A stretch of 64,000 nt of DNA from Eutypella sp. D-1 (Eukaryota > Ascomycota > Sordariomycetes > Xylariales > Diatrypaceae): contig JAJTTP010000008.1 in the NCBI GenBank assembly GCA_023313575.1, positions 1,364,001 to 1,428,000 of the forward strand. The letters run 5' to 3'. Below the pieces are notes generated by a model. It was not told the origin of the DNA. It made no database searches and saw nothing but the letters and a program-made list of their open reading frames with translations. This document shows positions 10,657 to 22,156 of this stretch, piece by piece. The position numbers were made by a program, and so were the translations under genes. Position 1 is the stretch's first letter. Each line of letters begins with the position of its first letter.

Positions 10657-13480
10657 ATGTCGCAAAATTATGCTGATGGTGATGTTGGGGGTGATGCCGG
10701 GGGTGGTGGTGATGGGGAGTCCATGGCCTCTTATAATGAAGCCCGACCAGCTTTCTATATCGGGCAGCACGACTCAACTCGAACTGAAACCCTCACCGAT
10801 ATGCAGTACGGCCTGGTCTTGAACAGTGGTGTAAGTGAAATTAAGATCCTCAATAATTATAGATTCGTCTGGTGCTGATGTGATTCTCAGTTCAGTTTTG
10901 TGACTACACCAATCACAACCCATCAGTTCCACGTGCGCATTCAAGATCTTCTCAAAAAGAGCCTAGCAGCTCTAAAAGAAGACGAGGCTCCTGGCCTGCG
11001 CCCTGACCCCATTGTTCCTCCATTGACAACTGAGGATACTACGCTGTTCCCAAGTGCATACACCAGTGGCCTGATCGCATATTCTAGTCCATGGATCGAC
11101 CTTTGCTCTCCGAACCATGTTGTCGCGAGCATATCTCGCCAGGTCCTGAATCTCGAGGTCTCCTATGCAAATTTCTGTGGCGTGAGAACCATTATCATTC
11201 CTGGGCCTCGCCAGGACTCGGTCAAGTCTGGCAACAGCCAAGGCATTGCTCAATATGCCCGCGCGATCCAGGAGGCGTTCCTCGTGGGAACCAGGGTCAA
11301 CTTGATTATTCATATCCCCATGTACCGCGAACCAGGCCTTGAGGAACAAGTGCCGTTACTGTCTGCCGCAGAAGATGGTGGGGACCAGCAGGCAAATGAC
11401 GGTCAGGACATTGATCTTTTCAGCACATGGGATTCGTGGCACGTTATTCGTACTATATGCGACTACGATACAAGACTATTTGTTGGTTAGTTTCTCATCT
11501 CTCTTCCCAAAAGAGGGAACCCTGCCTTGAGCTCATTGGCCTAACTGCGAATAGCCTTGAGAGTGCCCCGAATGCTCCCTGAGAAGGACCTCCAGTCCAG
11601 ATGGTTCTCTGAACCCCTCCAGTATCTCACATTCAGCCCTGCCACGTTCCAGCCGAACAAAGCCGGCCAAGCGTCCTTGACCCGATACCACCAGGAGATG
11701 ATCTACAAATACATGCGACTGAAGCATGCGCCGTACTTCCTGCTTTGCGACGTTGGACCAGACGTCGAGAAGGATCTTGGACCCAACGCGGCTATTGATC
11801 CTTCCTCCGCCACCGAGTTCCCCAGTCTTGCGGAGGCGGCCGCCGCGCAACCTGCTAAAGAGATCAAGCCCAGAACGCCGGAGCATAATCCTTATGCTGC
11901 CTACCTCCGACACGTCGAGAGGCAGCAGGAGCCGTTCAGCTACCTAGAGCAGACGACGCTGACCAACTTCCAGGATTGGCTCCAGTCACCCTTGCAGCCG
12001 CTATCGGACAACCTGGAGTCGGTCACATACGAGGTTTTCGAGGGTGACCCCGTCAAGTACTGGCAATACCAGCAGGCTATCACGGAGGCGCTTCGGGACT
12101 GGTCCGCAAAGAAAAAGCCGACTTCAGGACCCGATGGGGTCGTAGTCATCGCGGTCGCCGGCTCCGGACGCGGCCCGCTCGTCACGCGCGCGTTGCGCGC
12201 TAGCGAGGAAACCGGCGTCCCCGTCCGCGTATGGGCCGTCGAGAAGAACCCTAACGCCTACGTGTACCTCCTGCGACAGAACGAGCGCGAATGGGGCGGC
12301 CGCGTCACCGTGGTCAAGACCGATATGCGTGCCTGGAAGGGGCCCCTGGTCTCCGGCTCACCGGACGACGGCTCCGCCGTCTACGGAACTGTCGACATCC
12401 TTGTGTCCGAGCTCCTGGGTTCCTTCGGCGATAACGAGCTCTCACCCGAGTGCCTCGACGGCATCCAGCACGTTTTGGCGCCCGGACACGGTATCTCGAT
12501 TCCTGCATCGTATACGGCGCATCTGTCACCGATCGCGGCGCCGCGGATCCACGCGGACATCCGACAGCGGGCGTCACCCCCCAGCAGCGCTAGCACCGGC
12601 GGGGGGCCCGGCGGCCTGGGCGACGTGACCGCCTTCGACACGCCCTGGGTGGTTCAACTGTACGCGATCGACTTCGTAGCGGCGGCCCGGGTCCCCGAAC
12701 GCCATCGGTTCCAGCAGGCGTGGGAGTTCGCGCACCCGCTGCCGGCGGGGACTCTGGCGGCGGTGGAGGCGCGGCGTTCCGGCGGCGTGGCGGGCGGCGG
12801 CGGCGGGAGCATGGCTGGTGGCGTTGGTGCCAACGACCACAACGCCCGACACTGCCACCTCGTCTTCGTCTGCCGCGAGCGCGCCGTCGTCCACGGCCTC
12901 GCGGGCTACTTCGAGTCCGTGCTATACGCGCCCGAGGAAGAGGAGGCGGAGGGCGAGGGCGCCGACAGGGAGGAAGGGGAGAGCAGGAGGGAGAAGGTCG
13001 AGCTCAGTACCCTGCCCGACATGATCGATCGCAAGAGCAAGGATATGATTTCTTGGTTCCCTATTTTCTTCCCGCTGAAGGTGAGTTTTTTCGTCTTTTT
13101 CCAACTTTAAACCTTCCCCCCCCCCCCCCCCCCAGTTTCTCACGCATATCCCGGATACTACTTTTTGGACTTCTACCCTATCCTGCCCAACCCGACCCGA
13201 CCCACCTTACCCTAGTTCCACCTTAATCTTGTGAAGGCCCCCCCGTGATGAGCCTGGGCTCGCGCTTACTTTATAATTTCACTTCGACTTTACTTGTTAG
13301 GAACCCCTGTACGCGCCGCCCGACACCGAGCTCGAGGTCAGCATGTGGCGGCAGACGGACGACAGCAGGGTCTGGTACGAGTGGATGGTCGAGGCGTACA
13401 TGTGGACGGGCCCCAGCCAGCGCGTCAAGGTCGCCGGCTCCGGCCTCTGCAGTAGCAGGCGCGTCGCCTGTCTCATGTGA
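10657..13480 (+). CDS. PRMT5: Type II protein arginine methyltransferase, PRMT5/Hsl7/Skb1 family (824 aa, four exons)
   Basis: The enzyme transfers methyl groups from S-adenosylmethionine to make symmetric dimethylarginine; known roles of the family are Sm-protein and histone methylation and, in yeasts, morphogenesis checkpoint control. Exons are 10657-10830, 10891-11485, 11555-13080 and 13301-13480; introns are 60, 69 and 220 bases, and the frame is 825 codons with stop. The N-terminal ~410 residues match the TIM-barrel half (VALRVPRMLPEKDLQSRWF; VSYANFCGVRTIIIPGP). The catalytic half shows YEVFEGDPVKYWQYQQ with F418 at the position that directs symmetric methylation, SAM motif I GSGRGP (459-464), VEKNPNA, and the double-E loop SELLGSFGDNELSPE (E542, E551), then the C-terminal dimerisation barrel. 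Length matches yeast Hsl7 (827) rather than human PRMT5 (637). A glycine-rich insert (about 666-680) and an acidic one (about 715-740) interrupt the C-terminal barrel. The start is ATG in CACCATGTC; a TATA-like element lies 90 bases upstream. Intron 3 contains an 18-base poly-C tract. Confidence 0.97.
13116..13133 (+). repeat. Poly-C tract inside PRMT5 intron 3
   Basis: Eighteen consecutive C residues lie 35 bases after the intron donor. The intron is otherwise pyrimidine-rich. Similar C-runs occur in intergenic DNA throughout the window. Confidence 0.9.
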
Positions 13481-14325
13481 AGGTTGTGATGTGGGTGTGG
13501 GTGTGGATGTGAGAGATTATATTAAAAAAAAAGGGGGGGGGGGGTATGTGCTGCCCAGGGTTTTGCGGGAAAAAGTGCTGGGGCTACAGAAGGTTGAAGG
13601 GGTGATGACGGACGGGGTGGCTAGTGCTGTTTGCTATTTGCTATTTTGCTGGCGGCGGCGGCGGTGGTGGTGCTGGTGGTATCGTCGAAGTTCAAGCGCA
13701 CATGAACGGAGCGGAGCATACTTAAGCGAAAAAAGAAGAAAAGTAGCCATTTCGAGGTTGCATTGCACGGCGTATATGAAATCGACTATGATAACCCGAA
13801 CGCCTCTTATGTTTGTTTTTTCCTTTTGCTTTTACACACACGTACTCTCCCTCTTCCCTTTCCTTCCTGGTGTAATTATCTCTCGCATACAACCACCACC
13901 CCATCTCTACCTTGCCTTGTCTGTTCGGTTTCTTCCAACCTTCGAAGTCCTCAGTAGCCGTACGTACCCCAGCTATGTCACATCACACGGACTCCATTTC
14001 CTCCTCTCCTCTCCTAATTTAAGACGAACCCGACTCGCGCGGGGGTTTTTGTTTTCGAAGCCGAGCCAGTAAAGAAGCTATCGCCCAAATAATAGCCGTA
14101 TCTCCCCGCGGGAAATTGATGGAGGGGGTTCTGTTTGTTTAGGTGACGCGTCGAGTTTTCTTATTTCCTTTTTCTTGGGTGGTGATGTATCGGTATCGGA
14201 TCGAAGTCGGCGCAGCGGTGTTGCCGTCGTCATTCATTCATTGTTTGGTTGTTGTTGTTGGTACGCACGCACGCATGTCTGGGTTTTGTGTATGTAGGCG
14301 GTGGGTTGGGGGGCGCGGTGCGCGT
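13481..14325. other. Convergent 3' region between PRMT5 and SmF
   Basis: This holds the downstream flanks of two convergent genes. It contains an A-run followed by a G-run (about 13524-13543), a GGC/GGT trinucleotide tract near 13652-13680, and CT-rich stretches. A long forward frame at 13245-14072 begins inside the PRMT5 intron and has no family features; I treat it as non-coding. Confidence 0.6.
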
Positions 14326-14895
14326 TTACTCTTTCATGGCGACGTCGCCGTTCTCGCCCTGATTCGCGCCTTTAATCCATAATACGTTATTGCATCTGTT
14401 CAAACCATCCCACAATCCCCCCTATCGTCAGCTTATACACACCACACATACTCTCTCTCTTACTCTCTCTCTCTCTCTCTCTCTTTCCTAGCATGAATAA
14501 ATGATAGTGAGGACGCACCGGATGAGGATCTGCCCGAGATCGCTGGTGAACTTCTGGTCGACGAACTCCTGGGCGTTGGTGAGCTGCACGTTCATGTAGC
14601 TGTCGATGCTCACGAGCCGCCCCTTGTACTCGGTCTCGCCCCACTTGAGCCGCACCACGATGTCCTTGTTCACGAGGTCCTGCAGCACTGTTGTTCGCTT
14701 GCTGTCAGTTATCTATATGGGTAGGATTTGCCCCGGGGAAGGGGGGGGAGGGGGGAAAAAGGGGGAGGCTTACTCGGCCGCGGGTTCACGGGCATGAACT
14801 GTGTATATGGTGGTGGCGGTGTCGCGCGCGTTAGCGAACTGACTTGACTACATATAGGTGTTTGGGGTTTTGGTTGGATTGCGGCTTACACTCAT
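14326..14895 (-). CDS. SMX3: Small nuclear ribonucleoprotein F, SmF (89 aa, four exons)
   Basis: SmF is one of seven Sm proteins that ring the Sm site of U1, U2, U4 and U5 snRNAs in the spliceosome. Minus-strand exons are 14895-14890, 14798-14774, 14687-14519 and 14395-14326; introns are 91, 86 and 123 bases and the frame closes at 90 codons. The protein begins MSFMPVNPRPMLQDLVNK; the Sm1 motif runs through VVRLKWGETEYKGRLVSIDS YMN and Sm2 contains LGQILIRCNNVLWIKG, where RCNNV includes the RNA-contacting Arg-Cys-Asn. Length fits the family (86 in yeast). The first exon has just six coding bases (Met-Ser) and a GTAAGC donor. A CT microsatellite lies inside the last intron (about 14452-14485). 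It converges on PRMT5, whose orthologues methylate other Sm proteins (B/B', D1, D3), not SmF; that closeness may be chance. Confidence 0.97.
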
Positions 14896-15390
14896 GATGG
14901 GCAGATTTAGCCGGATGTCCTTGGCTCGTCTATTCTGCTCTTTTCCCTTTTTCTTTCTCTCTTGTATGGAGATGCGATGGTGTTGGGCTGTCACGTGTTG
15001 GGAGTCGGGCTTTTTTTATAGGGAAAGATGTGTATGTATGTAGGTGGACGAGGCTGGGATTTCTTAAGAGGAATAATTTACTACTATGTAAGTAGAGCTC
15101 TTAAGAAGGCGCTAAAGAGGTAAGGGAAGAAGGGAAGCTTGGTATGTATGAAGTACCAAAGTCTTTTTTGAACACTTGCCGATAGAGGTTAGCGCGGGGT
15201 TTGGTCAAGTACTCAAGTACCTAAGTACCTAAAGCTCCAATAGATTGTTTTTGGTGATGCTATCACATGTGCCCCTCCATCTATCAGAGCATTTATTAGA
15301 ATGGGATAATCATGGGACTTGAAAGCATATCTCGAGGCGACGACTTGCTAAGTTGTGATAATAGTTCATTCGTTATGTAAAGTGATTGAT
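14896..15390. other. Intergenic between SmF and CZIB
   Basis: About 500 bases serve as the upstream region of SmF and the downstream region of CZIB, both on the minus strand. It is pyrimidine-rich (on the plus strand) near SmF and includes AAGTACCTAAGTACC motifs at about 15205-15230. No gene is seen. Confidence 0.6.
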
Positions 15391-16186
15391 CTACGCTCGT
15401 CTGATCTCCCATTTCAGATCCTTGATGCTCACCTCCTCCCCCGCCTTCTCATCATAGTCAAACCATTCCCCCTCCTGCAGACAGTCGATGCCCTCGAATT
15501 TGGTGGCGGTATCGACAGCGTCCGCAAGCCATTCCCCCTATAATTCCATACGGTAAACGATATCAGCGTACCAAGCTTTCATAGGAACATTTCTCTTCTG
15601 ATCATATTCGCAACTATAATACGTGTAGAATACGTGATAATTGGACATACCTCAGGCGAAAAGGACGTAAACTCTAGACCCCTGCAGTCGAACTCGATGA
15701 GAGTCTGCTGTTTTGGGGGTTCTGTGCGCTCGTACGCCTTGGGTGCCGACTGTATCGAAGCAGACGACTCACGCTACGTCCCAATGTTCAGTATGATAGT
15801 CATAACATAGCGAGTGAGGGAACGTCCAACCTTGCAGTTCTTACACCTCCATACGAAGTTAGCCTCTCCCCTGCTCCCGCTCAACTCGTTGGTTTCCTGG
15901 CAGGGTGTCAGTAGATTCCCGGATGAAGACCATGAGCTAGAAGTTGGGTTTGATCTCCTACAAATCTGCTGACGGCGACCGATTTGGCATGTGTTTCTCG
16001 GCATGAGGTGCACTGCACCGTGAAGGTATACCAAAAGGGGTCCTCTGCGGAGTCCTTAGGGCGTAGATTGGTGACCCTGTTTGGTTTGGTATATCAGATA
16101 ATCAGCGTTAATCACTGATTCATCCAAGACGAGGAAATGAATAGGGCTTACCCGTTTAGCTCGGCGGTCAAGACGAGAGCAAACAT
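15391..16186 (-). CDS. CZIB: CXXC zinc-binding protein, CZIB/UPF0587 family (161 aa, five exons)
   Basis: The family is conserved from yeast (YCR090C) to human (C1orf123/CZIB, 160 aa). It binds one zinc ion through two CxxC knuckles; its cellular role is poorly defined. Minus-strand exons are 16186-16152, 16076-15962, 15896-15831, 15773-15651 and 15537-15391, with introns of 75, 65, 57 and 113 bases. The reading frame is 162 codons with the stop. Key features are VTNLRP near the N-terminus, CTSC (C34, C37), the family hallmark ELSGSRGEANFVW, CKNC (C68, C71), then IEFDCRGLEF and a C-terminal EWFDYDEKAGEEVSI. All four zinc ligands are present and the length equals the human protein within one residue. 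The third donor (GTTGGA) is non-consensus at +3/+4, but the flanking exons join exactly to the conserved sequence. The start codon is the only ATG that opens the conserved N-terminal strand. Confidence 0.95.
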
Positions 16187-16969
16187 CGCGAAGGTATCAG
16201 ACTAGGAAATAGAGACCTCAGGAGGGTTTATCTCATTACAGGCATGTAATTTAAGGTTACTTCTATGAAACTCCGGCCTTCTGTGAAGCTATAAAGTTAT
16301 CAACTTGAAGCTATACCTACATAGGTACACATTCAGACATTATAGCAGCAGGACCCCACTTACTAGTATGGGATAGGATCATAAGCTGGCACGACTGCCA
16401 GATATTCACTTAACCCAGTTTAGATTGACATCCCAAACCCCTTGATAAGATTGGCATCTATAGATTAATTAAGCTAAGAAAAAAATAGTAAATAGTAAAT
16501 GAGGGACTGGAAGTATGGAAGTGCAAAAGTGAAAGAGCTCCCCATCCCATGTCTATCCTCCCCCACTCCCACCTTCCTCGGTACTTGAGTACATACCTAC
16601 ACCTACGTACATAGAATTCTGCATAGAATTCTGTATCGTTCCATTCTGGGTAATGCCGTAACCTTACATCTATTTATACAATTAAAGCTCCGTACCTACC
16701 CGGTAGAATTTATACCTACCTGAGTACATACTTACCTGGGACGTAGGCAATTCCTGGTGGCTGTCGATCAAGTTTACCTAAATCTTCTATGAGTGTTGGT
16801 GATATACTGCCCAGGTGATAACTACACTCGTCACCAGGATTTTATACTCCTCAGCCTCTTCGCTCGTCCGCCTACAATTCAGCTACGGCCTCGCAACTTC
16901 ACAGCGCACGCCCGGCCATGTCCAATTGGGCTTACCTATGAGCTCAAGCGACATGTCTACAGTTCAGGC
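16187..16969. promoter_or_regulatory. Divergent intergenic region between CZIB and the PPR gene
   Basis: About 780 bases separate the two start codons. It is AT-richer than the genes and carries TACCTAC/GTAGGTA-type motifs at 16315-16330, 16590-16612 and 16690-16745. No specific factor site is recognised. Confidence 0.5.
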
Positions 16970-19528
16970 ATGCACGCAATGTGGTCAAGGGCTGCGCAGT
17001 TGCAGTTACAATCCTCCTGCCACTGTAGACTTTGCTTGCATACCGGCGCCAACTTGGGGAACACCCTGATCCGTCGCTCAACCACCGCCGCCTCCCGTCG
17101 AAGAGCCTCTGCCGCCGATCTCTTCACTGCCTGCTACACCACCATACTCGGCTCTGCCGCTATAATAGACGCCCACCGGAAGGATGCGAAGAGGAAAGAG
17201 CTCGATAGAAGGCTGGAGCAGGCCAGGGCTGCCTCCACCTTCACCACCCCGTCGACCCAGCCAGACGACCCCTTGAACGATAATTTCGAAGAGATTTTTG
17301 CACCATACAGCTCACGCTCGAATGGGCCGAATGGGCCGAATCTCTACTGGAGACAGCCACCGTCATACCAAAGCAAGACGGAAAGTTCTCTCTTACAAGA
17401 GCTAGCTGCTTTCTGCAACATCACCAGGAACCCTTCCGGTCGCTCTTCGTGGATGCAGGATCAGATTGACTGGGTAAGGGTCGAGGCCAGCATCGTCGCT
17501 GAAGAACATGACCCGGAAATCGTTCTCCGAGAGCCCAAGGATTCAGATCAGATGCAGCGGACAACGGACACAATCACACAACTAGTCGATGACTTATTAA
17601 AGCAGCTGGGAACGCACCGGTCTGATTCAACCGAAAGCGCTGACGATGCTGCTCAGCAAAACGCACAAGTAGGGAACACTATTATACAAGAGCTTGACGA
17701 TGTACGATGGAGTCTATATTACCCCAGCTATCGAAAATCACAACAAGACCCGGAGGGGTCCCGTAGGTTTCGGGCCTTCCTAAGCGATGCTGTGCGCCGG
17801 ATCTTCAACCACGCAACTGACCCTGTTGAAGCGGTCGGTAGGATTTGTTATAACCTATTGATATCCGAGTACTCGCCCACCATGCATACCTACAATGCCA
17901 TGATTGCCGGGTTTAACCGCATCCACCGACCCGATCTGGCCCAGGTTGTAATCAACTCCTATATCCAACATACGGCCTGGCCCGCGACCCAGCAGACCAT
18001 GGTCTGTCTTCTGTACCACTATCGTGCAACTAACGACATACAGGGCCTCCGCGACGTCGTTGCGCGAATGAGAGGCGTAAGGGATACGGGCTTCAATTTC
18101 TGCATTGTCAATAAGGAGAGGATCTATACCTACGACTGGCTAGAATGGGCGTCCAAATACTGTGCGAGCCGCAAGTATGCCTTCGTCGAACGAGCCCACA
18201 GAGGCAGCGAAGTTTTTGATGGCATCATACGAGGTTGGCTACATCACGGGGACGTCACCGCGGCGAGCATGACGTTCATTGCATGCGTGCGTAGCGGCAG
18301 CTTCATCCCGATACAGACGCTCTACCAGCTTTTTGCGGCTTGCCTAGCGGCTGTCGATCATTCCACGGCGCGCCAGATGATCAGAGGAATCGTCAAGAAC
18401 CTGCAAAATTTCTACAAGATGATCAATCACATTATTAGGCAATCGACCGCCGCCATGTCTCTGAGGGTCCTGGACTGTCTCTCCAAGTTGGTGCATATTT
18501 GCGGCCTACCACTGTATGACGCGCCTGACGTCGTGGATAAATCCTACACGAAATCCCTATGGAGGCTCAAATACATCATAGGCAGCACCAGAATCCAGCT
18601 TGAGTTGCACATTTCTGATCGCCTCTGTCGTAGGGTATTCGATACCATTGAGTCAGATAATCCTTGGCTCACGCGCCTCGACGGAGCTAGTAAGATTGTG
18701 AACGCGGCACAGTCTGATCGGAAGACGTTTGAGAACTACGGGGTGGTTGCCCATCTATTGTCAGTTGATAAGCGGGTTCACGATCTGGAGAAGAAGACGA
18801 GGGCGTTGGCGAGTCAAGCCAAGGCAGTCATCCTCGAGCTGGCGGCTGGGCTGAGTTTCGACCCGGCCTCCCTTCTCGCAAAGGAAAAACACGACAAGCC
18901 TCATCGACAGAACCACTATTACGCTTTGCGGGACGCCCTCGCATCCCTGGATCTGAGCGCCGGGCCCCTGACGCAGCGCGAGATCAAATCGCAGCTGGTC
19001 CAGCGCATACCGAACCCGCAGGTGGCCCGGAGGATACGGCTGGCTGGCCAGTGGGAGAACATGTGTCCCAAGGTGCTCGCGAGCTTCTACGGCCCCGGCG
19101 CCGTGGACCCCTTCAAGCCGGAGAATGCCAGGTACAGCTACTCCGTCCGCAAGGTCGAGCTGCAGCTCGCCGACTCCGAGGACTTCATCCGCGCCATCCT
19201 GTTCTCCTTCCTCGGCACCGACCGCCAGAAGTGGATGCGCCACTCCTTCCCCTGGTGGTACGCCATGCCCCTCGACCCCCTCGTCGAATACCACCTGCGG
19301 CGCCTGGCCCCGGGCCAGAAGCCCCAGGCTAAGGCCGGTAGCAAGCACGCGGATACTGCCACTAAGACCATGACGGCACCCGACATATCACGCGGAGTCC
19401 TCCCCGCGCCAGCCGCAGCCGCTAGGGAGACTGCGGACGCGGATCGGTCATCCCCGCCACCGCCGCTGCTGCGTCTTCTTGTTCCTCTTCGGCGTAACGG
19501 GTTAGATTTCTTAGAGCGCGACTGGTAG
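16970..19528 (+). CDS. Pentatricopeptide-repeat-like mitochondrial protein (852 aa, single exon)
   Basis: PPR proteins bind organellar RNA and act in its processing, stability or translation. The frame is open from 16793, but the first ATG is at 16970, so I start there. The first ~60 residues are rich in Arg, Ser and Ala with almost no acid, fitting a mitochondrial presequence. Next come a short hydrophobic segment (LFTACYTTILGSAAIIDAH) and a basic, charged helix, a layout often seen in fungal PPR proteins. Helical-repeat signatures appear around residues 300-470, for example PTMHTYNAMIAGFNRIHRPD and DGIIRGWLHHGDVTAASMTF. The C-terminal third ends in a low-complexity Ala/Pro/Arg stretch. I cannot assign it to a named factor. 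Repeats are degenerate, so the exact number and RNA target need profile searching. It shares a divergent upstream region with CZIB. Confidence 0.85.
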   Translation: MHAMWSRAAQLQLQSSCHCRLCLHTGANLGNTLIRRSTTAASRRRASAADLFTACYTTILGSAAIIDAHRKDAKRKELDRRLEQARAASTFTTPSTQPDDPLNDNFEEIFAPYSSRSNGPNGPNLYWRQPPSYQSKTESSLLQELAAFCNITRNPSGRSSWMQDQIDWVRVEASIVAEEHDPEIVLREPKDSDQMQRTTDTITQLVDDLLKQLGTHRSDSTESADDAAQQNAQVGNTIIQELDDVRWSLYYPSYRKSQQDPEGSRRFRAFLSDAVRRIFNHATDPVEAVGRICYNLLISEYSPTMHTYNAMIAGFNRIHRPDLAQVVINSYIQHTAWPATQQTMVCLLYHYRATNDIQGLRDVVARMRGVRDTGFNFCIVNKERIYTYDWLEWASKYCASRKYAFVERAHRGSEVFDGIIRGWLHHGDVTAASMTFIACVRSGSFIPIQTLYQLFAACLAAVDHSTARQMIRGIVKNLQNFYKMINHIIRQSTAAMSLRVLDCLSKLVHICGLPLYDAPDVVDKSYTKSLWRLKYIIGSTRIQLELHISDRLCRRVFDTIESDNPWLTRLDGASKIVNAAQSDRKTFENYGVVAHLLSVDKRVHDLEKKTRALASQAKAVILELAAGLSFDPASLLAKEKHDKPHRQNHYYALRDALASLDLSAGPLTQREIKSQLVQRIPNPQVARRIRLAGQWENMCPKVLASFYGPGAVDPFKPENARYSYSVRKVELQLADSEDFIRAILFSFLGTDRQKWMRHSFPWWYAMPLDPLVEYHLRRLAPGQKPQAKAGSKHADTATKTMTAPDISRGVLPAPAAAARETADADRSSPPPPLLRLLVPLRRNGLDFLERDW

Positions 19529-21940
19529 AAAAGAACAACGGATTCCGATACTGCGCTCAATGCGGGAGGGGAAGAGGGTTACAGGGATATGTGGTGGGTG
19601 TAGGTGTAGGTGTAGGCGTAGGTCAAACCAACGTCTCCTGTGTCTGAAGAGGGGAAGGGAAGAAATAAAAAATAAACATGATGATGACGATGTAAGAATT
19701 ACCCATCTCCAGAGTTTGGATTTGGATTTGGATCTTGGAGGCGGAGACGGAGGCTTTGTACAAAAGACAGAAGAAAAGAAGTAAAAGAAAACCGCATACA
19801 TAAACAGACAGGCCACCCGACGCGCGCCATACAGCAGCACCAGCAGCGGAAGCATGGGAGAGCGAATTTTACCCTACCTACCTACCTTATGTTACTTATT
19901 TTTTTTTTACTTACTTGTATATACATACATACACATGTACATACCTAGGTACCAAGCACATAGGAGGAAGAAGGACCTCAAGGACGAGGGGAAACCCCTT
20001 TTTTTTATAAAAAGTATGCGAGCCGAGGGTGGGCGAAACAATGGGTAAAATCGCTTCCCTGGGTACATGTACTTACATACCACCTGGGGATTGTACTTTT
20101 ATGCTTTTATCCTTCTCTCTCTCTCTTTTTCTTTCTTTCTTTTTTTCTTGGTGTGTATGTGATATTATGTGTTTATTATATTGGTGCCAATACGGGCTTT
20201 GTAGATTTGATATATACGTACATACGTACTTTGTATTCATCAGCGTGTCTGTCGTCTGTTTGCGAGCCCTCCTCTTAATCTTGACCCTATCCTATTCTTC
20301 CTTATTACCCCCTAGAATGGTTACAGTCCTCTTGCGTGGTAGGCAGGGAGGCTTCGGGACGGGTTCGAGTCCGACGGCGTGAAAGCGATAGGATGTCCTG
20401 ATCGGTCCGCTGACCTGCCCGGTATACCGCCGGTATAATTCTAACTCAGACACTTACAGCAGTCCTTCTCGGGGAGGGCCCGAAGTCTGTTTGCTATTGT
20501 CTTATTATAATTCCTATAACACACTCTATGTTGCCTTGCACGCAAAAGTGAGAGTTAAAGGTTGCGCTTGGCTGGTCGGAATTTGGAGATGTTACACTCG
20601 CGAGCGACACATACCTGTTACGGATATCGGTGTCGTCCGATATTGCATATGCCATGGTATTGAAGTTATAGGCAGTATAATATAGATATTGGAAGAGACA
20701 CGTGGGTATTGTGAGCTTTTTCTTTCGTACGTGTATACACCCCTGAAGGTTACTCTTATATTGACTTGGCTCTGGTACTGCCGGAGCGACCCCCCCCCTG
20801 CTGACTAATTCAGGGGTTCAGGGGACACTTGGTTAGATGTGAGCAGTTTGCCATCGTGCAAGATATCAATGTACAGGAATCGGAAAGGGCCCGTGGCCCC
20901 GCCGAATATAGCCGGATAGACGTAACACTCCAGGACCTACGTAGAAATCCTTGGCCGGGCCCGCCAGGGTAGGAGTAACTGAAAAAGACGGTAGTAGCCA
21001 AGGCTGCAGCGAAATTGAGGTAGATTGATTGCTCCTGGTGTCCAAGATTCTTTTTGAAAGGAGGTTCGGTTCCGTCCATGTATAGCAATGTTAATAAGTG
21101 GCGGTGATTACTGCTACGACGAACTGCCAAGGGAGAGGGGGGTGGGGGTGGGGTTCAACAAGAAAAGAAGTTGATCCACTTGTTCGTCCAGAAAGAAACA
21201 CTGTTCCAACATGTCGATGTGAGGAGAGGTGCGTTAACAAGCTATAAAGTTTCTTTGTATACCTGAATGCAATCTTGTTTTCTTCAAAAGTGGGAGGAGG
21301 TCGCCGCCGGGGCTCGCTTAAAGGCGGATTACTGCATAAGACCGGGAGGGGGGCACGGGGTGGCACTCCGTAGCGTATCTATACCGGCCCCGGGATCGCC
21401 ATCCGGGACACGGAGAGCCTAAAACGTATCCCCCCCTTGTAGACATGTTTCGGCGTTTCTTGGGGGTATGTTTCTTGGCCGCATGATTGAAAAGTTGAAA
21501 GCTGCTTTGTGTCTGCTAGACCGACGCCATTTATACTACCTACGTCACGGGAAAAACCCTTAGCGGAAAATCGGAGACGGGGCATATATGACCGGGTGAG
21601 TAAGCCGCAAGCCACCCCCCTCCCCCCAACCTAACACCCTACCGCCGTTAGTCGGTGTGTGGCTTTAATAAGAACCGTCCGGAGATTTCGGCTTTGTTGA
21701 AAAAATTTGACCGGCCGATTATATTTTCTCAGCGGGTGTCGGGATCCAAATGAAAACCAGCGTGAGGGATGACCGTTAAGTAAGGTAGCAGCAACATCAT
21801 CCGCCCCCCCCCCCCCCCTTTTTTTCCGTGTGGGTCTACCCTACCTAACTTCCCTTAAGGCAAATGGCCCGGCGCCGGTGCCACCGGCACATTGACCAGG
21901 TATGGTCCGGGCCAAAATTTTGCACGGAAACTTTTCGGGG

Positions 21941-22040
21941 TTTCTCTCTCTTTCTCTCTTTCTCTCTTTCTCTCTTTCTCTCTTTCTCTCTTTCTCTCTT
22001 TCTCTCTTTCTCTCTTTCTCTCTTTCTCTCTTTCTCTTTT
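21941..22040. repeat. (TTTCTCTC)n satellite, about 12 copies
   Basis: An 8-base unit repeats for about 100 bases with almost no divergence after the first copy. One strand is purely pyrimidine, so triplex (H-DNA) formation is possible. It lies far from any supported gene. Confidence 0.95.
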
Positions 22041-22125
22041 CAGTTAGATAGTTAGTTAGACCTACTTGACTTTCTTAACAACTTCTCCTGTGTTGGTGTG
22101 TTACATCCGCATGTATGCATACGTG

Positions 22126-22156
22126 CACACACACACACACACATATATATATATAG
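22126..22156. repeat. (CA)n(TA)n microsatellite
   Basis: CA dinucleotides (22126-22142) pass directly into TA dinucleotides (22143-22156), a simple composite microsatellite. Confidence 0.9.

Noticed and set aside
12720..13226. 168-codon Arg/Gly/Pro-rich frame on the plus strand
   Set aside because: It is a shadow of the GC-rich PRMT5 exon in another frame and runs on into the intron.
13245..14072. 275-codon plus-strand frame
   Set aside because: It starts within PRMT5 intron 3, overlaps the last PRMT5 exon in another frame and continues through homopolymers in the 3' flank.
18761..19348. 195-codon minus-strand frame
   Set aside because: It lies wholly opposite the PPR gene and has no family features.
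20340..20385. tRNA B-box-like GGTTCGAGTCC
   Set aside because: The flanking bases do not pair into a T stem and no A-box or acceptor stem lies at the right distance.
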